Shown: one piece after another, positions 12,009 to 23,576 of the stretch
How the letters are laid out: every line of letters starts with the position of its first letter
Position numbering within the stretch: the stretch's first letter is position 1
From: Symbiodinium natans
Lineage: Eukaryota > Sar > Dinophyceae > Suessiales > Symbiodiniaceae
Length of the DNA stretch: 64,000 nucleotides
Assembly (NCBI GenBank): GCA_905221605.1
Contig: CAJNDS010002512.1
Span: forward strand, 688,360-752,359
Direction of reading: 5' to 3'
Made by a program: the position numbers and the translations under genes
Notes under the pieces: generated by a model
Told to the model about the DNA's origin: nothing
What the model saw: only the letters and a program-made list of their open reading frames with translations
Databases searched by the model: none

Positions 12009-12586
12009 TCCAACCAATCCAGGTCCCTAAAAAAGAGACGAAGCACATGAGGTTCCAGGCTCGAGTTGGTGTACCCAAAAATGCGCCGGATGCCATATTA
12101 TCATCGTTGAGCCCCACATCAGCACCCCACAAAGCCCCACCCAGAAACCCATCCGTGCTGGCTCCAGTGACATTGCTGAAGTGAGTGGGTGAGTCGTGGA
12201 AAGTCGGGGAGCAGAGCCATGGGCCAATTCGGCATGGAGGCCCACACGGGCGTCTTGGCAAGGTGTTGAATTTTGAGGATGTTCGGAGCGGCTTTGAGCT
12301 TGGAGGTTAAAATTGGTTAAAAAGCATTGCGCGAAGAAGGAGCTAAGAACACAACATCCTTTGAGGGAGACGAGATGGCATGCAGGAGGCACGGCTCGAC
12401 TGTACTTTGGCACTTCTTGTCACCAAAAGGTACCTTTCTCAAGTTCTTGGCCGTGCTGTTCTTCATCATGACGCTGCCTGGGCTGAAAGCTAGTGGTGCT
12501 GTGCAACTTGGGGGAGGGAGAGAGAGAATTGGGATACCATTTCTACTGTAGCCTTTTCGAGCAGAAGGCGCCTTATCATTGTGAAC
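12009..12586. other. intergenic stretch upstream of the aminotransferase gene
   Basis: This lies between the stop of the previous gene model and the first ATG of the aminotransferase. A frame from ATG 12375 encodes a hydrophobic run (KFLAVLFFIMTLPGL) resembling a signal peptide and might be an upstream exon or leader of the next gene. I see no splice join that proves it. Confidence 0.4.
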
Positions 12587-15500
12587 ATGAACTGTTGCGG
12601 CCGGTACTTCCTGAGGTTTGGGCAGATTGGGCAGCTTGCCTACTGCTGGCTGATGACAGGTGGGCTGCTGTGGGTCGTCCTTTCAGGCATCGGCCTGGCC
12701 CAGGATGATGTTGTGGCAGTCTTGGCAGCAGTGGCTGGACTCCGCGCAGCGCCTTTCTTGTACAAGCGGCTCCTGACCTTGGTGGCAACCTACCCCTTGT
12801 CCCTGACCTTCAAGTTTGCCTCCAAGATTTTGCCCAAGTACACCATTGAGGAAGCAGAGTTCTTCAACTGCGATGGCGCCTCGGATGAGGTGGCGGAGCG
12901 AAGGAGGAAGTCCATCAAGGAGCTCAGCGAGAAGTGGAAGAAGAAGTACCCCAAGTGCCAAGAGTTCTCCGTGGAGCTGAAGAAGATGATTTCGGACCTG
13001 CGGTTTACCTCGGCCAGGCACCGTGCAGCCGTGCATGCCGTATCCTAGATGGCCTCCCACAACCCGCATTCAACCGACGTGCTCAAATTGCTGGTAACAC
13101 TTCACCCCGTCCCTGTCCCCCCCGTCGACAAGATCAGGCGATGCAGCTACTGTAAGAGGTAGTGATCTGAACAAACGAGGTGCTTCCCGGCATTCAACGG
13201 CGTGGTCCAGCAGTACCTGGACCCCTCAATGGCCCTCGACCGCACCGAGGGTGTCGACGTGGTCGACCTCGATCCTTGCTTTGAGCTTGGCTACGTTTCG
13301 GAAATCAGAACTCAGAAATCAGCGGTATAGGTCCTAAGCCACCCAAACACACCAGACCGCTCGAGATGCCTTCCGGGCCCTGTAAGTGCAAGTAGTCATG
13401 TGTGCGATTCCCAAACACGCCAGGATGAGAATAGTGCCATGGACATCTCGGGCTCCTACGGCGTCAATGTCTGTGGCTATGAGAAGTACAAGGAGTTCAT
13501 TGACCAGGGATGGGCCAACGCCAAGAAGCAGGGCCCCTTTCCCAGTCGCTGAACAAGTTGCTATGAGATGCCGAACAGCATGCATTGCTGCTGGTGTTAG
13601 AACTTGCGTAGGAAAGGGCGCACATTTGAGAGCGACTTGATGCGCAAGTGTCCGTGAGCGTTGGCAATCGTCCATGTGTGTTCGCCTGCGCCTGTTCGTG
13701 ACTGCCTTGCGACCATCGTTTTTGGAGTTTCGCGCGAAAAGTGCCGACAGTCCTGGGGATCCTGCATGAAGGGGTTGTCATCCTCGCAGCCGCCGGCACT
13801 TTTGAAGCTTTTTGTTTTGTCTTCGTGCCAAGAGCGCTGACCATCATGGGGATCGTGAGTATCTAGGTCGCCGTCCTCGTTAATGTCACTTTTGGATCTT
13901 GGGTTGTTCTCCGTGTGGCATGACAAGGTGGTGTTGTTGTTGTCGTCGTCGTGGTCGTTTCTTACATGGTGTTTGTTGTTGATTGTTGTACAGTCGCCAC
14001 GAGGGCGGCTGGCGAGCCCCGCATACGTCGTGATGTGCTCTTCTTGTCGTGGGCCTGCGCTGTCTTACGGGTGCTTGTCGGTATTCAAGTTCGTGGCCTC
14101 TATTGGGTTTGCTGATGCTGCAACGCCACCCGTTTTGAAATTTCAAAGTTGAGATTTGAGGCTTGTTCCTCGGTTCGCTAGACAATGTCGTCCTGGACAA
14201 CATCGCGCGGCTCCGCAAGATCTCTGGCCAGGATGAGGTGTCCTTTCACATGTCTGGCACCGAGGCCGGCGCATGCGAGGGTTCATGGATCTGGGACTGA
14301 AGAAGGCCCCCTTTTCTGCAGAGAAGGATCTTGGGGTATCCCCCCCGTCGGATTTTGGGGTTCTTAGACTCGGCGCTGCTGATGCACATGACGAGGCAGT
14401 GATGTGCGCCGTGCGCGTGGCCCGCTTCAACACAAAGATGCCAGGCGGCACGACGCGATGTGACTGGAAAGGTTTCTTCCTGTGATTTGCTCACATCACA
14501 TTGGCTAAGGTTGGACCCTCTTTACTGTGAACCCCCTGCCCTATAGCAGTTGGGCCTACCTTCGTTCCTCTTTATTCCGGATTCTAAAAGAGCCCAGCCC
14601 CTGGCATGGCGCAGCAGTGGGTGTAAAGGCGCGCTGCATGAAATCAATTCATATGCCCGGGTAACCGGTCTTCAAAGCGTCGCGTGCCACCCGCTATGAG
14701 TCGCGTGCTTCTCTTTAAGCCGACAAGCTGCTTGTCACAGACAGAGCTGTCAAACTAAACAGGGTGCAGCACTGAAGGTTCTTTTTCAGGCAAGATGTCA
14801 GTAGGAAACAGAGAGCCCAGGAAACCCCTGGTCGTGACTTTCGGTGGTGCTTACCATGGCTGGTGGGACGGCATGCAGCCAGTGGCGGGCAATGAGCCTT
14901 GGATTCATCAAGGTGCGTGTGACTTCGGTTCTTTCAGCTGGTGCCACTATGTGCCACTCTTGAGAGCCCGCGCCACAAAAAACTCTTGAACACTGCCTCA
15001 GCCGAGCAGGAAAGGACTGCGCCTATGGAAGGTTCTGCTCATCCTCCCAGAGCCATACGCCCTTCAACATAGCCTTGCCTTGCCCTCGAATGCACGGCCA
15101 GTTGCCTTGACCTGTGAGTCCTTCAGGAGCGACTTCCCCAGGACGTCCTGTGCCTGAAGGACATGAACAACCTTTCACTGAAGGCAGGTTGATGGAAAGT
15201 TCACGGGTCGCCTGAGCTTCCCAGAAAACCTTTTCGAGGGAGTCGCCTAGTCAGCCTCCGCAGGGCTCCGGGAGGGATACGCACGTTAGGCACCGGTTCG
15301 CCACACCGTTTCAGCACATGTCAATACCTTGGTTTCAGCGTTTTTTCAGCAGTGTAGGGGACTGCTTGGGTTTTTTGTCCCCACATGGGGGAGGTAATTG
15401 AGCTCCGGAGCAGCGAGATCGCAGCTGTCCTGGTCAACCCCCTCCAGTGCTTCCACCTCAACCAGTCTCCCCCTGGCGATGCGGTCCCTTGGATTGGCGA

Positions 15501-18500
15501 GGATTTTTTCACAGGTCTGCCTCAAGCACGAAAAATGGAGGTGCCAGCATCGAAGAACAGACGCCCAAGGCGCTATAGTCTTACATTCCCTCGGCCCAAC
15601 CATGCGAGGCCGAAATCTCCAAGCCCGAACCCCAGCAGTTGAATCGAAGCTGAGGTCCTGTCCACGAACAACCGCAAGGTGGGCCCCACGCCAGGCCATG
15701 GGGACCCAGATTCCTGGGAACCTGAGCATGCAGGGTCTGCACATTTGGGTTGATGGATTCTGCAAGTCAGGGGCTTCTGCATGGTCTTTCACCAAACCCT
15801 GCTTTGGGATTAGAGTGCTGTCAGATGCCCGTCAGAGTTTCGAGGAGTAGTTCCCTAAGGAAGGACTATAGATTCAATAGCACCGAAAGCAAGAAGGCAA
15901 TGGACCCAACAGACCCGCCCAGCGCCTCACAGCTCACAGCTCGCGCAGCAGGATACAAGGAGTGGCTCCACAAGTTGAAGGAGACCTGCACTCGAGCAGG
16001 CGTGTGCCTGATCTTTGACGAGGCTGGGCAGCAGTGCTGGGAGTGTGCACTTCAGGAGCTGGTGCTCGGCTACCCGTCCCTTCATCCATTTGAGTGAAGC
16101 ACCATCAGGGCGGGGAATTCTTTCCGGATGAAGGTCGGATTAGCACACTCGGCACGGTAAGTTCACATGTTCGAGAATTGAGGTTGAGCCGTTGCATGGT
16201 GCGGCTTAAGCAATTCCGTCCAAGTCATTGACGGTTGTGGTTGTAAAGATCCACCTTCGGTAGCCAGAGATGCTGTCTCCCATACCTGAGCCAGAACTGT
16301 GGTGAATAGGAGGTCTCTTCAGACCCGCTGGACGCTTTGGGCAGAAGCGCCCCCTACACTGAGAAGCATCTTGCACCATCTAGCAAGTGACACTTCCGGA
16401 CGTTTCTTAGCTTCTAAGGGTGCAGCACAGGAGCCTTACTCCATGTACACTGAAACCCTCGCAGGTCTACACTGGCTTCCGGCTTCACCCGCAAGGGGCA
16501 CAGGGGGCCTACGACGTGAAGGACGGAGTCCATCTTTCCCTACCCTTGGAGAGCGGTTGTTAGGTTTAGGCGAAGCATTTTCCTCGCCCTCCTCGCATGC
16601 AGACCAGATGCACAAAGTTTGGCTTCTGGCCATCTAGCACCACATGCCTTTCTGTGCATGCAGGCTGACATTGTTTGCTACGGAAAGCTGCTTGTCTTCA
16701 GCAATTCTTCGAGATACAGTCGCACATAGGCACGGAACCCGTGACCCAAACAAGAGTTTTGAACGTCCGGCAGAGTCATGGACAGCTCTGGAACTCTCAA
16801 CCTTAGTGCTTAGAAGCCCTTCGTCGCAGAACGCCATGCGGCCTTAGAGTCCGAAGGAGCACGATCCAGCTGCAAGCCGGCCCCGCCCCCCCCCTCAAGC
16901 CCGGAATGCCCCAGGCATCAAAGCGCAACAGGACAGCCTGAGCTTCATCAACTCATGGCCTACAACAAGAAAGTAGATTCGGCATCCTAAACGTCAAGGA
17001 CCTGAATCCTGACATCCAAAACACTCAGCCTTGCAAGCTGAGGACCCTGGGTGGCGGGCTTCCCATTGGCGTGGTTTGCGGCCCAAAGGACCTCATGGCC
17101 CGGGGGGACGCGAAGAAGGCTGATTGAGGGTTTCGAGGGTTCGACTCTGAATTGAAGTCTGGCCAGGAAAGGCTTGTGTGAAATACCCGGTGACAACGCG
17201 TACGTTACGTTGTTGCAGATGTTTGTTGTGCAGAACCTAGTTTTTTGACCGTGCTTCGAACGAAAATCGTTTTCGTTTCACCGCTGGTTTTTCGGGGTTC
17301 GCGCCCCAAAGTAGCCAGAGGCCACAATCCACAATACGACCGGGCCATGCAGGCTCAGGAAGCATAAGACCTTTCAACGTTGCTCCCTGTCGGCCCCCAC
17401 GAAGACGATTCGTCGTCCTGCAGCCCTTTTGCACCGATTACACAGGTTTGGCACGTGACGCACGTTCATTCGTGCGATGCTCAAGGAAACCTCATACTTA
17501 CCCGCCACGGAGAATCGGATCCACCCTCCCCCCCCCCCCCCCCCCCCCCCCGGGTACTGAGCAGAGCAGGCACTGTTCATGCATTCTTGCTGCCTGCAAC
17601 TCACATTCTATACTTGAATTGAGTTTAACCCAACAATGATTAAGATCTTTGAGCCTATCCTGACTGACCCTTAGGCTGCTCGGATCAACTACGTCATCGG
17701 GACGTTTGCAGGCCATCCCTTCGTGATGGCCTGCATGAATGCCTTCCTGAAGTGGCTGGAGCAACCGGCTACTGTGAAGTTCCCGGGCTCACTTTTGAAT
17801 GTAGGTGTCAGCGGCCGTGCGGGGTTTTTAGGCAACGGTCCCGTGCCAAATTAAACGATGACAGACTGAAGAAGTGAATTCTTGTCGATCCTGCCTGAGA
17901 CCTGATCCTAGAGGCGATACTGCACCTAAGAGAGATTCCCAGTTCGACGCCTGGCTCTAGGAGCAGAGGGTGCAGGAAGACACATAACTTCAAGTGAACC
18001 TTGCATGGAATCATGACTTATGACGAGCTGCGTATATCTGCGAATATCCAAGCGTTTGGATGGCATAACAACGGAGCGGAACACATGTTCGACGTGGGAG
18101 TGGCAGTATGGGCCGTGAAGTGTTGCCACAGCTTCAGGTCCTATGATGTGATGCATGCGAACATCGACGCCTTCATCAAGGTCGCACGTAGAGTCGGGTC
18201 GACGAAAGCTCTTTGGGGAATCAGATAAGTGATTGCGCGGAATATCCCTCCGGCGATCGTTTCTTGTGTGCGGAGTATCGTTCCCGCTACCATTAAGCAG
18301 TGGCAGTGGAAGATACCTGCTTCATGCAATTCACGGCTAGAAGATCTATGAGCAGTCCCGAACTACACAATGGCTGTCTCTGTGGTGCCAGACTGCGAAC
18401 AAGAAGTTCGAGGAGAAGGGCTACCCAATCCAGGTCACTAATTGGTTCTCCGCAACTGGGCAGGTTTAGGCTCCCGAACCCTCAGAGCTTGACTTGGGTG

Positions 18501-21500
18501 CCAGGCAGTTTCTGTGTTTTTCCATTGCGGCAGGGATGGGCGACCGCGTCGGAGTACGCACGAGTACGCCCGAGTACGCACGAGTACGCCCGAGTACGCA
18601 CGAGTACGCCCGAGTACGCACGAGTACGCCCGAGTATGCACGAGTACGCACGAGTACGCACGAGTACGCCCGAGTACGCCCGAGTACGCCCGAGTACGCA
18701 CGAGTACGCACGAGTACGCACGAGTACGCCCGAGTACGCACGAGTACGCCCGAGTACGCACGAGTACGCACGAGTACGCCCGAGTACGCACGAGTACGCA
18801 CGAGTACGCACGAGTACGCACGAGTACGCCCGAGTACGCACGAGTACGCACGAGTACGCCCGAGTACGCACGAGTACGCACGAGTACGCACGAGTACGCA
18901 CGAGTACGCCCGAGTACGCCCGAGTACGCCCGAGTACGCCGAGTACGCCCGAGTACGCCCGAGTACGCTCGAGTACGCCCGAGTACCCCCGACTGCGCGC
19001 ACGAGTACGCACGAGTACGCACGAGTTTGTTTCAAAGCATGTGCATACATTGTTGGAAATCCATCATGCGAAAGTCGTGTTTGCAAAATGCGGGGGGAGG
19101 GGGGGGGGGGGGGGGCTCCCCAACCCCCGCTTTATTTTTAGCCGCGCAAGCTTGCTTCAACGCATATGCATACATTTTCGGCAACCCATCATGCGAGCAT
19201 CGTGTTTGCAAATGGGGGGGCTCCCCCCCCCCCAACCCCCCCGTTTTTTTTGAGCCAAGCAAGCTTGCTTCAAAGCATATGCCATATGCATACATTAAAA
19301 TGTTGCAAATCCATCATGCCAGAATCGTGTTTGCAAATTTGGGGGCCTCGCCCCCCCCCCCCCACCCAACCTCCCCGCTTTATTCATACATTTTGAAAAC
19401 CCATCATGCGAGAATCGTGTTTTGCAAATGGGGGGGGGGGGGGCTGCGCTCCCTCCCAATCCCCTCCTTTGTTAAAAGCCGCGCAAGCTGTCTTCAAAGC
19501 ATATACATACATGCCGTTCGTTCGTGCAAGTCCAAGTAAACCCTATATTTGTTACGTAAGAAAACCTCTACAGCAAACCTCTATGCGTCTCTCTGGTTTA
19601 GAAGCCCTATGTGTCCTTCGATTTTAAACCTCTTTTCCTTTTGTTTGGAAAACTCTTTCTGTTTCTGTTGGTAGTACAACCTCTAGTATCTTGTGTATTG
19701 CATAGGCAAACCCTCTTTCCCCGCCTTCTATGGATAACCTCTATCTCCTTTCACTTTTAACATGGTAAAATCCTACCTTTCACGGACAAAACCCTAAGTT
19801 TCCTTGGTATTTGAATAGGAATACCCGCATTCCCTTTGTATGTTAAGAATAGAACCTGTATTTCCTTTGTACTCTATGCGGAAAACCTCTATTTCTTTAG
19901 ATTTCAAGAGGAAAACCTCCATTCTCTTCGGATGTTGATGGGAAAACCGCTATTTTCTCTGGATGTTAAAAGGAAAACCTCTTCTCTTTGGATTTTAATA
20001 GGAAAACCTCTATTTTCTTTGGATTTGAACAGGAAAACCTCTATTTTCTTTGGATTTCCTCTATCTTGCAATAGGGAGGCCCCCCCCAAAAAAAAAAAAG
20101 TTGAAAGGCAAAAAACAATAAATAATTCCTCGACCATAGGTTTACAGCAATGTAGACTTAGCAAGAACCCTGGATACCCTCACGCACGAGTTTTGACCAT
20201 CTGCAGACTCCCAGCGACCTTTGCCACGAAAAGGATGCCCATAGCTTCTTGTGCGGAACCCAAGTTTGAAGCACACAGGTTTTTCCTTTATTGGCCTCAA
20301 GGGGTTTGGAAGAACCCAAGTTTAAAACATACAGGTTTTTCCCCTTTTATCCTTAGGCATTGCCTGGGTAGGCCCTTACAGGGGGTTAAAATGAAGACAG
20401 GGGGGGCGGGGGGGCACCCAGCGCATACTTGGCGCATACCCGGGCACCCGGCGCATACCCAGCGCATACCCGGGCACCCGGCGCATGCCCGGGCACCCGG
20501 CGCATACCCGGCGCATACCCGGCGCATACCCGGCGCATACCCGGCGCATACCCGGGCACCCGGCGCATACCCAGCGCATACCCGGGCACCCGGCGCATAC
20601 CCGGGCACCTGGCGCATACCCGGCGCATACCCGGGCACCCGGCGCATACCCGGCGCATACCCGGCGCATACCCGGGCACCCAGCGCATACCCGGGCATAC
20701 CCGGCGCATACCCGGGCACCCGGCGCATACCCGGCGCATACCCGGCGCATACCCGGGCACCCGGCGCATACCCGGCGCATACCCGGGCACCCGGCGCATA
20801 CCCGGACGGGCACCACCTACAATATTCGGGGTCGCTGTTTCCGTCCACTCTGTGTTTTTCTGGGAACGGGGGGTGCGGCAAATGACAGGAGCAAGAACAA
20901 CAACCAGAAGAAGCACAGCAAGAAAAAGAAGAAGAAAAAGAAGAAGAAGACGAAGACGAAGACGAAGAAGGAAAAAAAACACATCAAGAGCAAGAATACG
21001 AACAAGGACAGGGGCACGAAGAATAAAAAGAATAAAAGCATAAGAAGAATAGTAACAATGAGAAAAGACTAAGAAGAACAATACGAAATGAACAGCCAGA
21101 AGAAAAACACAAGAATAATCCCAAGAAGAAGAAGAAGAGGGAGAAGAAGAAGAATAAGAAGAATGAGAAGAAGAAGAAGAGGGAGAATAATAAGAATAAG
21201 AAGAATAAGAAGAATAAGAAGAATAAGAAGAATAAGAAGAATAAGAAGAAGAACACGAGAATACTGCCAAGAATCAGACCGACAAGATCGACAAGAATAA
21301 GAGCAATAATAAGAACAACAAGAAGAACGAGGAGGACAACACAACAGGGAAATGTACACCGTTGCTGAAGCCCCCAGCATTCCCCAAGCCCCCACGCCCT
21401 CCGGTTTCCTCAGCGCCCAGCCGATCCCGCTGACGCTGCTGACCCGGCCCAGAGGGGTTGGCTCCAAGGCCTCCGCAATGGCACCGCAAAAGGCGTGTTT

Positions 21501-21976
21501 TTCCCATGCGTTTCGGGATGCTGCATGATGCTGCACCGCTTGTTGTCCCAATGATGCCCCAAAGTCGTGCATCATCGACGCCCTTGGCGTGATGATGCTC
21601 GCCCCCGTGAACCCAACGCAAAAGCCATTGCTACGGATCTGCGTCGCCGCCAGTGGCTCCCGCCCCAGCATCTCGGGGACGCGAAAACCACGGTATTTGC
21701 GATGTTTTGTGCCCCGGGCCCCAGCCACTGATGCTCATGCTGCGCATTGATGCGCGGTGCCCAAAATGGAATAATGCGAAAGAAATTTCGGCACCTGCCA
21801 GATGAGGCCTTCCGACACCTGCGCCGCGACCCGGAATGGCTAAAGCCAAGGGCTCGCGCCTGCGGCAATGGCGGGCCACAGATGTAGCCGGATTCAAGGG
21901 CCGCCGACCCCAGAGGCGGAAAACAGGAAGCGCACTCCTGCACCATCCAAACCCACAAAAGAACCCAGGTACGGAC

Positions 21977-22007
<31 letters not shown>

Positions 22008-23576
22008 AAGCTACTGCTCAAGAGTGCCTTTAGCTTGGTGCAAAGGGGGGTCCACCTAAAGCCAACGATAGTGGTGGGGACAGTGAAGCTACTATTTCAT
22101 TGGCGCTTATGATCGCCTCTTCCTTGGTGGTTGACTCGTCTGTTGAGCTGGGTTCATGGGTTGCACCGGTACACTTGAAACAAGTACAGTATTCCGACCC
22201 CAAAACCCACTTCCTGCTTTTTTCGCTGTGCCACAGCCCAGGTCTGGTCCATCCTCTACACGAAGCCCGGCCGCTACCACTGGATCTTCCAGTGCCCTGC
22301 AGGAGCCAAAAAATTCTCGGAGGCTGCGATAGGGCCGCTAGGGGTTTCCAATCACTGTGGGCAACATCCAGTTGTGTCAACACGGCCTTGGATTGATTCT
22401 TGAAGCCTGAAGCCAGGTACTTCCTCAAAGATGCCGGGGTGAACCTGAGTTGGGTGGGTACCGGCCGTCTGCTCTTCTCCCTCGAGTGGAAGAAGGCAGG
22501 AACCGTGTAAGCCCTGGCGTTTTAGGATTTTGAGGGCTGCGTGGTGGCTGGGATTCAGATTGGGATTGGTCAGTCGGCATGCAGGAGGCTTCACACTGAC
22601 AGTGCAACCCTTGCCTTTTGCATAGCCGTAGCCTAGTGTAGTTTTGTGTAATGTGTAGTTTTGCTCAGTACAAGAGCCAGGCATGCACGATCATGGCCCA
22701 GCAGTTACCACTTGCGAACTTAACAGCCAGCCAATGGATAAGTTACATGCATGCTGCTTCGAATCTGTACGAGCGGTGCGTGCCCTTTTATGTGGGGCGG
22801 CAATGCATGCAAACTTAAAAAGAGTCCCTAGGTGTTCAAGTTGTTCTATATCGACCTGTTGGCATGCCGAAGAGCCCAACAGCCAAGAAAAGCGCGAGGA
22901 GGATTTTGATCGCCTCCTCGACCGGCTCCTCGCAGCTTGCGAGCTCATGCAGAAGGGGGGCTGGTGGGAGGCACCCCGCCCTTCATTTCTTTTCTGATTT
23001 CTTAGAGGGGATTGAAGGGGATTTGAGGCTTTGAGCTTTGGGCCGAACTTTGTTCCTTACATGGGCTGAAAGGGGCTTCATGGCATTAAGCGCACATGCT
23101 TCGGGCCTTCAGTTTTTTAGAATCAGTTTTTTGCTTTACAAGTTTGATTGCCTACGGTTCTTTTGTGATTCAAGGGCTCTGCTTGGGCCTCAGACTTTGG
23201 CGTTGCATCTTCCGGAGCCCCTTACAGATCTCGAATGCCAGAGTGACCCCAGAAGCCCCTGGCTTCTGGGTACTGACATGTAGGCGGCTTGTAGTTGAGT
23301 AGCACAGAGGGTTTAGGTTTGGATTCGACAGATTGGGATTGTAAGGAGCATCTGGGAAGACAATTGAGGTAAGTCACCTGACACTCGTTTGGAGGTCCTT
23401 CGGTCATGTTTCGCCTGCACTTCGCCTCCACTTCGCCTCTCCTGGTGTTCCGTGAACATAAGTTTCAAAGCCACTCCCAAACCATGTCTCAGGAGCCCAA
23501 GGCCAACATCAAGGCCAAGCTGGGCATCGAGATCGGCTCGGCAGTTTTCAAGAACCTCCTCGGGCTGTCAGGCTGA
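12587..23576 (+). CDS. class III PLP-dependent aminotransferase (glutamate-1-semialdehyde aminomutase-like), 19 exons
   Basis: Exons: 12587-13017, 13180-13270, 13424-13532, 14161-14264, 14396-14436, 14821-14893, 15127-15183, 15394-15483, 15897-16022, 16465-16521, 16664-16686, 17043-17118, 17675-17778, 18138-18180, 18392-18451, 22242-22291, 22417-22506, 22883-22967 and 23493-23576. Joined length is 1794 bases, about 597 aa plus TGA, open throughout. Class III landmarks appear in order: HMSGTEA (cofactor phosphate loop), [10 protein letters not shown] (aromatic stacking), LVNPLQ, LIFDEVYTGFR (Asp that pairs with the pyridine nitrogen), and YGKTLGGGLP with the Schiff-base Lys. The C-terminal small domain ends GRLLFSLEW...MQKGGWW. 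The enzyme should move an amino group with pyridoxal phosphate; the substrate is unknown and it need not be the chlorophyll-pathway HemL. About 90 N-terminal residues precede the catalytic domain and include a hydrophobic stretch ([12 protein letters not shown]), possibly an anchor or targeting region. Donors: 8 GC, 5 GA, 5 GT. The join of exons 17 and 18 is ambiguous (22506|22883, or 22499|22888), and the start may lie further upstream. Confidence 0.88.
16664..16686 (+). CDS. 23-base micro-exon 11 of the aminotransferase
   Basis: Encodes ADIVCYG plus the first two bases (AA) of the catalytic lysine codon. The third base is supplied by exon 12 at 17043. It is bounded by TGCAG|G and a GC donor. 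Confidence 0.8.
17528..17551 (+). repeat. poly-C run (24 bases)
   Basis: Homopolymer of 24 C in intron 12 of the aminotransferase gene. Confidence 0.9.
18552..19026 (+). repeat. 10-bp minisatellite CGAGTACGC(A/C), about 47 copies
   Basis: The unit is exactly 10 bases for most of the array and varies almost only at its last base, A or C, in irregular order. One copy has TATGC. Past 18935 a few copies are 9 bases or diverged. Neither strand contains a stop in the unit, so all six frames stay open for hundreds of bases and give false proteins of repeating EYARVRTST or RAYSCVLV type. Confidence 0.95.
19027..19512 (+). repeat. about 115-bp tandem repeat with poly-G and poly-C blocks, about 4 copies
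   Basis: Each copy has GCAAGCTTGCTTCAAAGCATATGCATACATT, described in parts: an AAGCTT-containing start, a CATATGCATACAT core, then CCATCATGCGAGAATCGTG, then TTTGCAAAT followed by a G run, a C run and GCTTTATT. Copies start near 19027, 19149, 19263 and 19385 (partial), with a last partial start near 19484. The G and C runs differ in length in every copy. Confidence 0.85.
19550..20075 (+). repeat. about 33-36 bp repeat GGAAAACCTCTATTTTCTTTGG
   Basis: Units of the form GGAAAACCTCTATTTTC then TTTGGATTTNAANA are well conserved from about 19880 to 20065 and degrade upstream to about 19550. An A run follows near 20089. The composition is AT-richer than the flanks. Confidence 0.85.
20410..20815 (+). 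repeat. GCGCATACCCG / GGCACCCG composite minisatellite
   Basis: An 11-base block GCGCATACCCG is repeated alone or with an 8-base block GGCACCCG, making 11- and 19-base units in mixed order for about 400 bases. The array is stop-free on both strands, which explains long open frames there. Confidence 0.93.
20884..21345 (+). repeat. long purine tract rich in AAGAAG / AAGAATA
   Basis: About 460 bases that are almost only A and G on the plus strand, with local arrays of AAG and of AATAAGAAG. Such tracts can form triplex DNA; that is known for mirror-symmetric purine runs and not shown here. Confidence 0.9.
21979..22007 (+). repeat. poly-G run (29 bases)
   Basis: The longest homopolymer in the window, near the 3' end of intron 15. 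Its true length may be misassembled. Confidence 0.9.

Larger units (their letters stand above)
18452..22241 (+). other. 3.8-kb intron 15 packed with repeats
   Basis: Intron between exons ending WFS and starting VWSILYT of the aminotransferase. It has a GC donor and a CCCAG|G acceptor. The other introns of this gene are about 125-630 bases. The extra length consists largely of consecutive tandem arrays listed separately, so the size is due to repeat growth. Confidence 0.8.

Noticed and set aside
11969-12184. 71-codon frame starting MGSCYSALP, which resembles an N-myristoylation start
   Set aside because: It overlaps the terminal exon 11955-12008 of the upstream gene model in another frame, and its C-terminal part is Pro/Ser filler without conservation clues.
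18300-19539. Long open frames of 176-341 codons on both strands (repeating EYARVRTST or RAYSCVLV)
   Set aside because: They are translations of a stop-free 10-bp minisatellite open in all six frames, inside an intron of the aminotransferase gene.
19836-21270. Frames of up to 349 codons (HTRAPGAYP and [10 protein letters not shown] types, poly-Ser/Phe and poly-Lys/Arg types)
   Set aside because: They cross the GCGCATACCCG array and the purine tract in intron 15. The composition follows the repeats and there are no gene signals.
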